In this document: piece by piece, positions 33,309 to 40,970 of the stretch
Layout: each line of letters begins with the position of its first letter
How positions within the stretch are numbered: the first letter of the stretch is position 1
From: Gammaproteobacteria bacterium
GTDB lineage: Bacteria > Pseudomonadota > Gammaproteobacteria > Xanthomonadales > SZUA-36
Reading direction: 5' to 3'
DNA: 46,973 nt
Assembly (NCBI GenBank): GCA_021772915.1
Contig: JAJFLB010000069.1
Location: forward strand, 1-46,973
The notes under the pieces: generated by a model
Told to the model about the DNA's origin: nothing
What the model saw: only the letters and a program-made list of their open reading frames with translations
Databases searched by the model: none
Position numbers and translations under genes: made by a program

Positions 33309-35824
33309 CAGCGGACCATCCCGAAATGTCGGTATTCGGGATCGCGGGTTCGGTTCCTTGTACGATCCCCACCCACCGCCAACAGAACGAGTTGAGTTTC
33401 GATGTGGAGAACCGATGGCACAAAGCTCGGCGGCGATGGATGCGATCCGTCGTCCCTTCCCAAGTCCATGATCTGCGATACAAGATCCCCGATCAGCGCG
33501 TCTCCGTTGCCGTCCACAGCATCGAGCAGGTCGATAATCGCCAAGTTCTCGGTGATTGCTCCGGCGCGCGCGTCTGTGTGATACGCCTGGATCGTTGCCG
33601 AATCCGTGAACGCGCTAGACGAGCCGCGCATCATCTCTCCGATAATAACATGCTCTACCACGTTATTGTGATCTCGGATCGCATCTCGGTATGTCGTTTG
33701 GTCGGCGTACCCATAGTTCGATGCGTCGGTCCAGAGACACAGATCCACACCCATCGATTCAAGCACCCGTCCCAGAATCCACGGTGGGGTATGAGGAATC
33801 TGATCGCCGTATCCAGCGCTCCCGACGCCGAGCCCCGCGACCACCCGGCCCGAGCCCGACGACGCTCTCATGCCGAACATCCCAACGGGCATCTTGATCT
33901 CGTCACCCGCAATCGCGCTGCCGTTGCGGGTGATCTTGAGCGCCCGAAACTCATGCCCACCAGTAGTACCGCTGGTTTCGATCTCGATGCGAACAAGATC
34001 GAACTCACCAAACATGATTTGGTCCCCGGCCACTGGTGGGACAATCCAAAGCCGGGCGAATCCAAGTTCCCATGACCCAGCATTGAACGTCGCCGACGTG
34101 ACGATATTCACCTCGCCGCTGTCTTTGTTCCAGCACGCAACGCGGGGCGCGTAGGGATTGTTCTCTCCCGCCGCCATCGCCGCCAGCGCGTCGGCGGGGA
34201 TGTCACTAGCATTCGCAGAAGCGGTTGTGAAGAACCCATCCGGGTTCCCGGCAGGTTTATTCTGCGCGTCGTACTGGCCGAGTGTGATCGACACCCCAAC
34301 TTCTCGCACCGGGCTCTCCCACGACGGCTGACAGTCGATTGATTGCGAAGCGACGAGTACGGTTTCTGCTGTTCCAACTGTGTCCGAACGGCTCACCGCT
34401 TCAACATCGAGATCCGAAGCGCCGGGGCATCGGATCGTGTACGCGACGAGATTCGCGGGTGTGGACGAAGTAATCTTGCCGAAATGTTTGGCGGCGAGCG
34501 CGACAGTCGAAGCAGTAGTGTCCGTTGCACCGAGCAAGGCAATATCGCCACCGACAACGCGGACCTCGTTCGGGGCGATTCGAGTGCCCACATTATCCTT
34601 GAGGACTTCTCCGTTGGGGAAGAACCGGCACGCCCAATGGTCAGACTGTTGTACGGTCATGTTGACTTGTGTGGTGCTACCGCTGGTGTGGGGGAAACCG
34701 ACGTTGAACCCGGAGAGCGACCGGAGGCTACCCGATGTGAAGTCGATACAGGGGAACGCCTCGACCCCGGCAGCGTCGGAGAGGTGCGCGGCGAGATCGC
34801 TGTCGCGCCAGTTGCTCTGCCCCATGCCGAGCAGGGAGTGATTTTGGGACCATTCTCGGGTACTCAGTGATTGCCCGAGCCACGCCTTGACGAACGGGTG
34901 AGTAAGTGCGCCAGACACCGCCCGAGCCGTAACGGGCATCGATGCCGACCGCGTTGCCTCCCCTGTTGGAACAGAGAGCGGGTTCCGACGTTTCCAGAAC
35001 GCCGGATGGTTGGCACGGTACATGCTCACCAGTTTGTGCGTTCCTGAAAGTTGCATCGTGTCCGCGTTGCGCCAGTTTGAGCCGTCATAAACCGAGCAGT
35101 TCGACCCGGCGAGTGTGTCGCCCTCTCCGACCTGCGCTCCACCCGCGTAGTTCTGTGTGCCGTAGCACAACGCGCGCACGAGCGTCGGGCTGGTGCCGAG
35201 ATCAGATCCGGTGAAGAGTCGCTGCGGCTGGCGGTTGTCCATCACCGCTGCGGCGAGGGTTGCCGGGGTCGGCATATCGCCAGCGCTGGCGTATGTGTGG
35301 AACACCAGCGCGTCGCAGTACCCATCCCATGCGGACCCGGTTTGATTGGCGATCATCCCGAAACCCCACTCGTTCGTTGCGGACGGCGAATCCAGAACCA
35401 GACTCGCTATCGTTGCCGTCCCCGTCACCTGCGTACCCGCTGCGTTCTCGGTGATCCACGCCATGACGAGGTTCCCACCGTTCTCGTATGTCGCAACAAG
35501 AACATACGGATCAAGCGACGCGACGCCGCCCATAGCAGGCGCAGAGTCGTATGCAAGTCGCGTACTCGTCGCTACAGTGTCGTAACACTGGACGTAAGGA
35601 CGCCCGGCATTGTCCACGATCATCTCGATCTGCGGCAGCGCAACCCCGGAGGCGGCGGCGATTCGGAACACCTTGCGGAACGAGGCGTAGACACTGATAT
35701 GCCCCGCGAAGGCCATACAAAAGTTTGTAGAAACGATGGGCGGCGCGGCGAGGTCTGTCAGCGCGTAGGCGTATTTCGCCGAAGCTGATGGAGCGCCGCC
35801 CGGATCGTTTTGGGATACAGACAT
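33308..35824 (-). CDS. tail fibre/receptor-binding protein, 838 aa
   Basis: ATG at 35824 (a TTG at 35836 is possible). Residues about 20-200 form a LamG/concanavalin-like domain (MIVDNAGRPYVQCYD, ATIASLVLD, NEWGFGMIAN, WDGYCDALVFHTY). The middle carries many beta strands and Trp-rich parts. The last 200 residues have GLGVGSAGYGDQIPHTPP, then VVEHVIIGEMM, and near the end LGRDDGSHPS, an order that recalls SGNH esterases (Ser/Gly block, hydrophobic strand, Asp-x-x-His). A glycan-binding and possibly deacetylating fibre is plausible. It sits upstream of terminase instead of with the tail genes. Confidence 0.5.
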   Translation of the reverse strand: MSVSQNDPGGAPSASAKYAYALTDLAAPPIVSTNFCMAFAGHISVYASFRKVFRIAAASGVALPQIEMIVDNAGRPYVQCYDTVATSTRLAYDSAPAMGGVASLDPYVLVATYENGGNLVMAWITENAAGTQVTGTATIASLVLDSPSATNEWGFGMIANQTGSAWDGYCDALVFHTYASAGDMPTPATLAAAVMDNRQPQRLFTGSDLGTSPTLVRALCYGTQNYAGGAQVGEGDTLAGSNCSVYDGSNWRNADTMQLSGTHKLVSMYRANHPAFWKRRNPLSVPTGEATRSASMPVTARAVSGALTHPFVKAWLGQSLSTREWSQNHSLLGMGQSNWRDSDLAAHLSDAAGVEAFPCIDFTSGSLRSLSGFNVGFPHTSGSTTQVNMTVQQSDHWACRFFPNGEVLKDNVGTRIAPNEVRVVGGDIALLGATDTTASTVALAAKHFGKITSSTPANLVAYTIRCPGASDLDVEAVSRSDTVGTAETVLVASQSIDCQPSWESPVREVGVSITLGQYDAQNKPAGNPDGFFTTASANASDIPADALAAMAAGENNPYAPRVACWNKDSGEVNIVTSATFNAGSWELGFARLWIVPPVAGDQIMFGEFDLVRIEIETSGTTGGHEFRALKITRNGSAIAGDEIKMPVGMFGMRASSGSGRVVAGLGVGSAGYGDQIPHTPPWILGRVLESMGVDLCLWTDASNYGYADQTTYRDAIRDHNNVVEHVIIGEMMRGSSSAFTDSATIQAYHTDARAGAITENLAIIDLLDAVDGNGDALIGDLVSQIMDLGRDDGSHPSPPSFVPSVLHIETQLVLLAVGGDRTRNRTRDPEYRHFGMVR

Positions 35825-35828
35825 CGCC

Positions 35829-36347
35829 TCATGCAATCTTTGTTTGGATGATGCTGTCCGCTACACTGACCGTACCACCTGACGGGGCTTGGAGTTTGCG
35901 GATCGCGTATTCGTCAGCGCCTTGCAGGTCAAAGGCATCGTTCTTCATCACTGGTACGGTCATCCGATAGTTACCGTTGATCGGCACGTTCGCGGCGGGC
36001 ACAGGTAGTTCAATCGCAGCACCGATCGAACCACTCAGCCCGCTTGACGGGGCGACCGCAGAACCTTCGTCGTACTGGCCCCTCACGCCCTGTTTCTTCG
36101 ACCGCGTGAACACGATAACTTGTAGGTTATTCGTGGTTGGTGCAGCGGTGTGGTATCCGGCCCTGACAAGCAGGTGTGTACCAGCATCTTCCGCGATCTG
36201 ATGCCAATCAAGATCCGCAGCAAGATCGGTGACATCGGAATCCGCCGTGAGCCCGGTAACAACCGTGACCCATTCGGCGCGTCCCGCGATAGGGATCACG
36301 CGATGAACGATGTTCAGGAACGAATGGACGAATGCTGTGACGGACAT
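35829..36347 (-). CDS. hypothetical virion-type protein, 172 aa
   Basis: ATG at 36347 with AGGAG. It is a soluble beta-rich protein with an Ala/Pro/Gly middle (AIELPVPAANVPINGNYRMT) and no signal peptide. Coupled to the fibre gene downstream by a short overlap region, so it may be a fibre chaperone, attachment or decoration subunit. Not recognised. Confidence 0.6.
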   Translation of the reverse strand: MSVTAFVHSFLNIVHRVIPIAGRAEWVTVVTGLTADSDVTDLAADLDWHQIAEDAGTHLLVRAGYHTAAPTTNNLQVIVFTRSKKQGVRGQYDEGSAVAPSSGLSGSIGAAIELPVPAANVPINGNYRMTVPVMKNDAFDLQGADEYAIRKLQAPSGGTVSVADSIIQTKIA

Positions 36348-36356
36348 AGATATCTC

Positions 36357-36956
36357 CTACGGGGTCGGTACGAGGGCTTTGATCCCGAGTTCCCCGAGAA
36401 TCCGTGTCAGTTCCACACCCGCTTCCGCGAGTGCTTCGCCGTAGATCCTCTGCTCCGTGGTGATGGCCCCGGCGATTTCGAGAGCCTTGACTTGCTGTAC
36501 GTTGTACGCGGTGATGACTGTGCTGTTGGTTCTACCAACGCTTTCCAATCGCAGGTAAAAGCCATTCTCATCGAACCCCGTTTCCAGACCATCGAGTTTA
36601 GAGTCGGTCGGGTCGGAAGAGAACGCCCGAGCGTACACCGGCATCTGTTCCTCAATGATCGTGCCGTCTGGGAGGGTTGTTGATCGCAGCGTCGTCATTA
36701 CCGCGCCATTCTGCGCGAGCGGGATAAGCAGGGCGAGATCGTGAACCGGCGTGCCGGTCTGCTTATTGAGCCCTTCGATGTCGATCTGGGTTTGGGAGCC
36801 GACGCGGTTGGTACTCATGGTCCAGAGTTCATCGCCCTGTGAGAGTTGATCCATAGCCGCGTTGCCTGTGGTTCCAGACGACTTGGCTTTATTCTGCGGG
36901 CCGACGGCGCACCCGGCGAGCATGACCAGACATACCAGTAAACTCAGAATCCGCAT
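36357..36956 (-). CDS. phage lipoprotein, 199 aa
   Basis: ATG at 36956 with AAGGAG. A classic lipoprotein signal, MRILSLLVCLVMLAGC, predicts cleavage before Cys16. The residue after it is Ala, not Asp, which favours the outer membrane in Gram-negative cells. The mature part is about 180 residues of soluble alpha/beta with no known motif. It forms a cluster with two single-span proteins upstream (36968-37554), so lysis, exclusion or envelope modification during late infection are possible roles. Confidence 0.7.
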   Translation of the reverse strand: MRILSLLVCLVMLAGCAVGPQNKAKSSGTTGNAAMDQLSQGDELWTMSTNRVGSQTQIDIEGLNKQTGTPVHDLALLIPLAQNGAVMTTLRSTTLPDGTIIEEQMPVYARAFSSDPTDSKLDGLETGFDENGFYLRLESVGRTNSTVITAYNVQQVKALEIAGAITTEQRIYGEALAEAGVELTRILGELGIKALVPTP

Positions 36957-36967
36957 CGCTTCGCTCC

Positions 36968-37288
36968 TTAGAGGTCTTTCATCTTCTCGGAGGGCAGTTT
37001 TACCCTCATCCGGTCAGATGATACGTTCCCTTGTCGGGTTTGTGTCAATCCGATCACTTGAGAGATCCACCCGAGCTTGACCACCCAGGATGAATCCAGT
37101 TCCGGCACAGACTCTGGATCGATGGTGCTGGCGGAATCCTTCAACGCTGCGGCGGTATCGGCAACGGTGTTGACGATCCCAGCCACCTGATCTGGGGCGA
37201 GGAACAGAAAAAGCCCGATCACAACAAAGATCGTGACGCGGGGGTTCTGGATGGCGTTTACGAGCCAACTATTATTCTTGAGGTTCAT
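36968..37288 (-). CDS. single-span membrane protein, 106 aa
   Basis: ATG at 37288 with GGAGA. One strong hydrophobic span (VTIFVVIGLFLFLAP, residues about 18-33) is followed by a polar domain ending in Lys-rich residues. Start overlaps the stop of the next membrane gene upstream. Possible holin or holin partner, but a single span and long soluble tail also fit a spanin-like or signalling protein. Confidence 0.6.
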   Translation of the reverse strand: MNLKNNSWLVNAIQNPRVTIFVVIGLFLFLAPDQVAGIVNTVADTAAALKDSASTIDPESVPELDSSWVVKLGWISQVIGLTQTRQGNVSSDRMRVKLPSEKMKDL

Positions 37289-37554
37289 TATCGGTTCTCC
37301 ATGCGATCGACTCTATCGATCATTCTGGCCGTTGAGATACGGAGGTTCACAACCGCCTCTGTCAGTTCTTTGTCACGACGAGCGGATTGTTCTAGTTTCG
37401 ATTCGATTTGTTCCATTCGGATGTTGTTCTGTCCGTCCGCGTACGCGCGTGTGATGATCCCGCCAGTCGTTGAGAGGATCGCGGCAACAATGACTGACGC
37501 AATAATGCCGACCCACGTTCTCTTTGCGAACCCGACATTATTGTTGTCGCTCAT
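37288..37554 (-). CDS. single-span protein with coiled coil, 88 aa
   Basis: ATG at 37554 with GAGGG. A short polar start is followed by one span (WVGIIASVIVAAILSTTGGII, about 14-34, here broken by Gly) and then a regular coiled coil (RMEQIESKLEQSARRDKEL). This layout matches small phage membrane proteins annotated as holins or i-spanin-like. It is read with the 36968 protein and a lipoprotein, so a lysis cassette is the simplest idea. No endolysin gene lies beside it. Confidence 0.6.
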   Translation of the reverse strand: MSDNNNVGFAKRTWVGIIASVIVAAILSTTGGIITRAYADGQNNIRMEQIESKLEQSARRDKELTEAVVNLRISTARMIDRVDRMENR

Positions 37555-38681
37555 TGCGTGAACCCTCCTGCGTTTGGGGTGGGGCCAGGGAAGAAACCCC
37601 CTTGCCCGAACAAGCCTTGAGACACAAGCGAGCCGCCGATCGAGCCGAGTCCGGTTGCAAGACCTGCGAGCGGGTTGGACGGCTGGAACGCGCCGCCGCC
37701 GGTCGCGGCGTCTTGGCGCGTGAACGGCGATGCGAAGATCGCACCCGGCTGACCCAGCACGTTCGCGCGGAACCGTCCGGGCTCGAAACCGAGGTTGGTG
37801 AGTTGGTTTTCGGTGTTGAGCCGCTGCCCGATGGTGTTGATACGGGCGTTCTCGATCCCACCGAACAGGCTGGATGAAATCTGTCCGCGTTGCCCAGCGC
37901 GTTGGGCGAGGATATTCGTTTCGTTGTTCTCGATCCCGGCGAGGGCATTGAGTTTGCCCGAGAGTGCTTCCGGCGCGATCCGGTTGGCGAACTGGTTGGC
38001 AAGTTCACTGGATCGGAGATTGCCGGTGCCGAACAGTTGTCCGCGAAGGTTTTGCGTCTGATCGGTGATGAACTCGTTGGTTGAGGCATCCAGAGCGGCG
38101 CGGGCGTCGTTCGCCCGTCCCCTGAGTGAGTCTGTGCCCTGATCGAACCGGCTCAACACCCCCTCTGCGCTGGTTCGCGCGTCCCCGAATATCCCTTCCG
38201 CCTGAGCGAAGATCCCTTCGTCGCCAAAGAATCGGTCCCGCGCCCCGGCTAGTTTTTCCCCGAACCCGCTCTCGAAGTCATCGAGTGCGGCGAGTGCTGC
38301 CGCGCGTTGATCTTCTTGACCCGAGAGTGGTGAGATCGCATCTTCCGGTGAGATGCCGAGTCGGGCCGCGTTCTCGAACAGCTTGCGAATCGCGGGCGGC
38401 ATGTTCTTGAAGTCACCCGCCTCGAAAGCGGCAAAGTTGAGGGAGGGATCACGGACGCCAAAGCGGTTCTGATTCGTGATGGACGTAAGCGAGAACGGGA
38501 ACTTTGGGTTGCTGCGCCCGCCGAATAGTCCACCGAGCGCGGATGCGCCGAGCCCGCCGAGGATACTGCCAAGTGATTCGCCGAACCCGCCGCCTTGCCC
38601 GCCGCCTTGCCCGCCGCGAACTTGCCCACCGCCTATTGGTCCGAACTGATCGAGATTGAACCCGGGGGGTGCTGCCGTCAT
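37551..38681 (-). CDS. Gly-rich late protein, 376 aa
   Basis: ATG at 38681 is chosen because GTGGAG lies eight bases upstream; a longer frame to 38783 crosses a hairpin-rich leader. The N-terminus is Gly/Gln-rich repeats (GGGQGGGFGESLGSILGGLG). The middle is helical with AARLGISPEDAISPLSG and a long segment of Asn/Gln-rich helices. The C-terminus is again Gly-rich. Such proteins are common as tail- or fibre-associated structural parts. Function not assigned. Confidence 0.6.
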   Translation of the reverse strand: MTAAPPGFNLDQFGPIGGGQVRGGQGGGQGGGFGESLGSILGGLGASALGGLFGGRSNPKFPFSLTSITNQNRFGVRDPSLNFAAFEAGDFKNMPPAIRKLFENAARLGISPEDAISPLSGQEDQRAAALAALDDFESGFGEKLAGARDRFFGDEGIFAQAEGIFGDARTSAEGVLSRFDQGTDSLRGRANDARAALDASTNEFITDQTQNLRGQLFGTGNLRSSELANQFANRIAPEALSGKLNALAGIENNETNILAQRAGQRGQISSSLFGGIENARINTIGQRLNTENQLTNLGFEPGRFRANVLGQPGAIFASPFTRQDAATGGGAFQPSNPLAGLATGLGSIGGSLVSQGLFGQGGFFPGPTPNAGGFTQ

Positions 38682-38819
38682 CGCGTTGCTCCACTGTCTA
38701 ATCCCCCCGCCGTCCTGTTGGGGGTGACGGGGGCAGGAGGAAGAGAGAGATGTTCGGATTCTAACCCAGAACCGGGGGCTCAACGCAAGTTCTTTTCATT
38801 TGCCAAGTTGCGGGGGCAA
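38682..38819. other. leader region with candidate leftward promoter
   Basis: 138 bp without a gene. A TAGAAT box lies at 38758-38763 and TTGCGT at 38783-38788 in leftward orientation, and runs of C and G on both sides of 38720 could fold. Confidence 0.4.
38758..38788 (-). promoter_or_regulatory. candidate late leftward promoter
   Basis: TTGCGT, a 19-base spacer and TAGAAT (five of six consensus) read leftward, 77 bases before the 376-residue gene. Spacer is long, so it may need an activator. It could start late transcription through fibre, head and tail genes. Confidence 0.3.
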
Positions 38820-39035
38820 TCATTGGGGGTTTTTGGTGGGTGGTCGTCGCTCGCTCTCGGGGGTGGAACGGGCGGGGGCTCTTCCCTGCGCGACGAATCC
38901 CTCGGCAGTCATCCCCTCTGGAACGCGCAGCTTCCGACGATGTACCTCCTCGATGCCTATTGACTTGGGTTGCTCCCGCAGATCGTCACGAAGCCCGGTC
39001 AGCCCCTCGATTAGCTTGTCCTCGACTTTCATCAC
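38820..39035 (-). CDS. small charged protein, 71 aa
   Basis: Tandem ATGs at 39035 and 39032 with AGGAG seven bases upstream. Helical N-terminal half (KLIEGLTGLRDDLRE), and an Arg/Pro-rich tail without order. No known family. It stands alone between two non-coding stretches. Confidence 0.55.
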   Translation of the reverse strand: MMKVEDKLIEGLTGLRDDLREQPKSIGIEEVHRRKLRVPEGMTAEGFVAQGRAPARSTPESERRPPTKNPQ

Positions 39036-39228
39036 ACACTCCTGCGTTGAACCTGTAAGCGAGGCTTACAAGTTGAAACCCGAGTCGTGAGGGCGGGGTC
39101 GTGACTTCCAGGTGCGGCCCAGCAAAGCCCTCACAACGCCTACTCGTGTAAAGGCGAGGGCGGTACGCGGCACCCCGCGACACCAACTGACTTCAAGTTC
39201 ATCACGCCGCCTCGCCTGTTGGTCACTT
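39036..39228. other. 193-bp non-coding stretch with hairpin
   Basis: No believable ORF. A perfect hairpin TGTAAGC-GAG-GCTTACA lies at 39054-39070, 18 bases before the 39035 gene and ahead of its ribosome site. It has no T run, so it is a leader structure or protein site, not a terminator. Confidence 0.5.
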
Positions 39229-39528
39229 TCATGTAAGACGTAATGCGAACTCATCCGGTTCGGGCTTTCGTAGCCCAACCGCCCTATCTCTGGCTCGACT
39301 CAGTATTTCAATTACACGGTCAATTTCCTCGACGGTATACGCTGCCTTCGCACACAACCCGAAATAAGGCTTAATCATGCGGTCTGTCACCCTCACTTCG
39401 ACAATGTAGGTGAGTTCTTCCGGGCGATGAGTGTCTGCCGGGTCCGTCCAACGAGCGCGAACACGCGCATCGCTCGGCCCGAATTCGTCAATCGCTATTT
39501 GAGGCTTGGGAAACTTCCCGTATCTCAT
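39229..39528 (-). CDS. hypothetical protein, 99 aa
   Basis: ATG at 39528 (a GTG six bases earlier is possible) with GGAGG five bases upstream. The product has beta strands (ELTYIVEVRVTDRMI) and a helical end with Arg-rich residues. It lies just after the tRNA in transcript order. Not recognised. Confidence 0.6.
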   Translation of the reverse strand: MRYGKFPKPQIAIDEFGPSDARVRARWTDPADTHRPEELTYIVEVRVTDRMIKPYFGLCAKAAYTVEEIDRVIEILSRARDRAVGLRKPEPDEFALRLT

Positions 39529-39627
39529 AAACACCTCCGCGTCACCTGTCAGTCAACCTGACTTCACTGAAAAGTCGCCGGTCGAGATTTTAGTAACCCC
39601 CTCCGCTCTCGCGGCGAGGTGACGAAA

Positions 39628-39699
39628 TAGCGGGAGCGGGATCGAACCCACGACCTTCGGATTATGAGTCCGACGAGCTACCAACTGCTCTACCCCGCA
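39628..39699 (-). tRNA. tRNA-Met (CAU), initiator-like
   Basis: The leftward strand folds as a 72-nt cloverleaf: D stem GAGC/GCTC with AGTTGGTA loop, anticodon arm TCGGA-CTCATAA-TCCGA (anticodon CAT) and T stem GTGGG/CCCGC. Three features point to an initiator: positions 1 and 72 are T and T, unpaired; the D stem has A11-T24; and much of the sequence follows bacterial fMet tRNA (GTAGCTCGTCGG, AAGGTCGT). It departs in having A31-T39 where initiators have a third G-C pair, and a T loop of six bases. CCA is not encoded; the base at 73 is A. Codes for a Met tRNA made late with structural genes. Confidence 0.8.
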
Positions 39700-39705
39700 A
39701 CAGAA

Positions 39706-39740
39706 CCCCCGCCCGGTAGTTGCCCACGACCGAGCGGGGG
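39706..39740 (-). terminator. GC-rich hairpin just upstream of the tRNA
   Basis: In leftward RNA CCCCCGCTCGGT pairs with ACCGGGCGGGGG (12 pairs, one U-G) with an 11-base loop. The rightward strand has a C-A mismatch there. The stem shares its core with the 25161 hairpin. It ends six bases before tRNA position 1 and has only a short TT tail, so it may be a partial terminator or a processing mark for the tRNA 5' end. Confidence 0.55.
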
Positions 39741-39752
39741 GAAAGGAATGTG

Positions 39753-39959
39753 TTACTGGGATGTTACCTCAACAGGCTCATCGATGGGGCGGGAGTGCCA
39801 TGCGGCGACGGTGATGAGGTGTCCGGGGGCGATGACTTTGCCGAGCGCTTCGATACAGTGTGGGCAGCAGACGAGCGTTCCGGTCACGGCATCGTCTTTG
39901 ACGTACACGCGAAGGATCTCCGCGCATTTCGGGCATCGGACTGTTTTATCGGCAAGCAT
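39753..39959 (-). CDS. zinc-ribbon protein, 68 aa
   Basis: ATG at 39959 with AAGGAG. CPKC (residues 9-12) and CCPHC (31-35) make a four-cysteine ribbon, followed by a mixed tail. It is the first gene after the promoter at 39981-40008 and is transcribed toward the tRNA. Small ribbons like this often bind nucleic acid or a polymerase; no target is known. Confidence 0.65.
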   Translation of the reverse strand: MLADKTVRCPKCAEILRVYVKDDAVTGTLVCCPHCIEALGKVIAPGHLITVAAWHSRPIDEPVEVTSQ

Positions 39960-39980
39960 GACGGTTCTCCTTTCGCCATG

Positions 39981-40008
39981 ATTGTACGGATAGCCTGTGT
40001 TAGGTCAA
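39981..40008 (-). promoter_or_regulatory. leftward sigma70-type promoter
   Basis: TTGACC (40003-40008) and TACAAT (39981-39986), each five of six consensus, are separated by 16 bases. It overlaps the end of the 40005 gene and lies 21 bases ahead of the 39959 start, so it begins a transcript with the zinc ribbon, the tRNA and possibly the late genes. Confidence 0.6.
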
Positions 40009-40370
40009 CTACCCTTCCTCTTTTTCGCCTTTTCGGGCGCGTGAGGGGCGATTTCGTGGTGTGCTTCGCGGTATTCGAGCCACATAAACACCTCGGCATC
40101 GACGAGTTGCTTGCGCTGGTAGGCGTTGAGCGGGGCGAACAGGCGGATCGGATCACCGATAGCTGGTAGTGAGTTCGGCGGGAACCGGGTTGCCAGGACC
40201 ATGTGATTGTCTGGATCGACAACTTTGGTGATGATGGCGGCGAGGGGGGTTGATGGCCCGTCCCCGTCGTTGTTGACGCCAAAGTGCAACACAGCATCCC
40301 CCAGTCTGGGGAATACGGATGCTTTGGGCATGGCGTTGAGCATGGTGATTTTGGGGTGTTCTTCTGGCAT
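40005..40370 (-). CDS. hypothetical protein, 121 aa
   Basis: ATG at 40370 overlaps the upstream stop (TGATG). Alpha/beta soluble protein with strands (LHFGVNNDGDG, AAIITKVVDPDNHMVLATRFP) and a helical Lys-rich C-terminus. Not recognised. Last gene of the accessory leftward cluster. Confidence 0.65.
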   Translation of the reverse strand: MPEEHPKITMLNAMPKASVFPRLGDAVLHFGVNNDGDGPSTPLAAIITKVVDPDNHMVLATRFPPNSLPAIGDPIRLFAPLNAYQRKQLVDAEVFMWLEYREAHHEIAPHAPEKAKKRKGS

Positions 40371-40600
40371 CAGCCTGTCCTTTTGGCGGCGGATAGTTTA
40401 TGCAACTCCCGCAGTTGTGAGATGTGGAGCATGACACAGTTTCCGCGACGATACACACGGAGTCTGCCGGTGTCGATGAAATGCTGGAAGTACCGGCGCT
40501 TGCGCTTGAACTGCTTTGCCGCCTCCCCGATGGTGCGGAGGTCGTTCAGGCGGGGGTTGTCCACCCGTACCCTTTTGATAACGAATCGCCTAGCACTCAC
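40370..40600 (-). CDS. excisionase-like HTH protein, 76 aa
   Basis: GTG at 40600 overlaps the preceding stop (GTGA). Residues about 20-65 read RTIGEAAKQFKRKRRYFQHF, then DTGRLRVYRRGN and HISQLREL, the winged helix of MerR/excisionase type (helix, turn, recognition helix, wing, helix). Basic, pI high. It could be the directionality factor for the integrase at 3318, or a transcription regulator. It lies in the opposite arm from int, so the two are controlled separately. Confidence 0.6.
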   Translation of the reverse strand: MSARRFVIKRVRVDNPRLNDLRTIGEAAKQFKRKRRYFQHFIDTGRLRVYRRGNCVMLHISQLRELHKLSAAKRTG

Positions 40601-40683
40601 GGCGTACCCTTCGTCTTTTTGAGGTTGATTTCCAAATCTGTCACCCGCTTCAACTCCGCAATCTGTTCGCTGGTGATGGTCAT
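40597..40683 (-). CDS. 28-residue coupled peptide
   Basis: ATG at 40683 has AAGGGG nine bases upstream and overlaps the stop of the gene before (ATGA); its own stop overlaps the next start (GTGA). Peptide is a single charged amphipathic helix (EQIAELKRVTDLEINLKK). Function unknown; could be a leader that couples translation. Confidence 0.5.
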   Translation of the reverse strand: MTITSEQIAELKRVTDLEINLKKTKGTP

Positions 40684-40970
40684 CGTTTTATCCCCTTGAT
40701 AGCGGCTTCCCGCGTTGAATACACCTTGTCCGGGTGCCACCCGTCGCTCCAATCGCCGTTGTCGACGAACACCACCGGCACGCCGTTGGTTCGGAACCCG
40801 ACGACCGTATTTACCGCTGGATTGGTCGTTGGTCGGTTGAGTTCCGTGAGCCAGATTTCGTCGGGGAACCAAACTTCCATGCCGATGTAAATGCGTCTGC
40901 CGTCCGCCGTGCGGGGCATTGTTTTACCGGCGCGGATGAGTTCTTTGATTTGTGAGAAGTCAGCTTCCAT
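40680..40970 (-). CDS. hypothetical protein, 96 aa (paralogue of 42734 gene)
   Basis: ATG at 40970 is taken over GTG 40982 because the GGAAGG site would overlap the GTG. Order: helical start, RTADGRRIYIGMEVWFPDE, strands, then KVYSTREAAIKGI. The gene at 42734-43060 has the same plan (KTKDGVRVVQNVDTVWFDNP ... YSTREAIEAAL), so the two are duplicates. The YSTREAA-helix end is common in small phage proteins with no known role. Confidence 0.65.
   Translation of the reverse strand: MEADFSQIKELIRAGKTMPRTADGRRIYIGMEVWFPDEIWLTELNRPTTNPAVNTVVGFRTNGVPVVFVDNGDWSDGWHPDKVYSTREAAIKGIKR

Noticed and set aside
39628-39699. tRNA as an attP remnant of the host tRNA
   Set aside because: It is a full cloverleaf far from int; attP normally carries only the 3' part.
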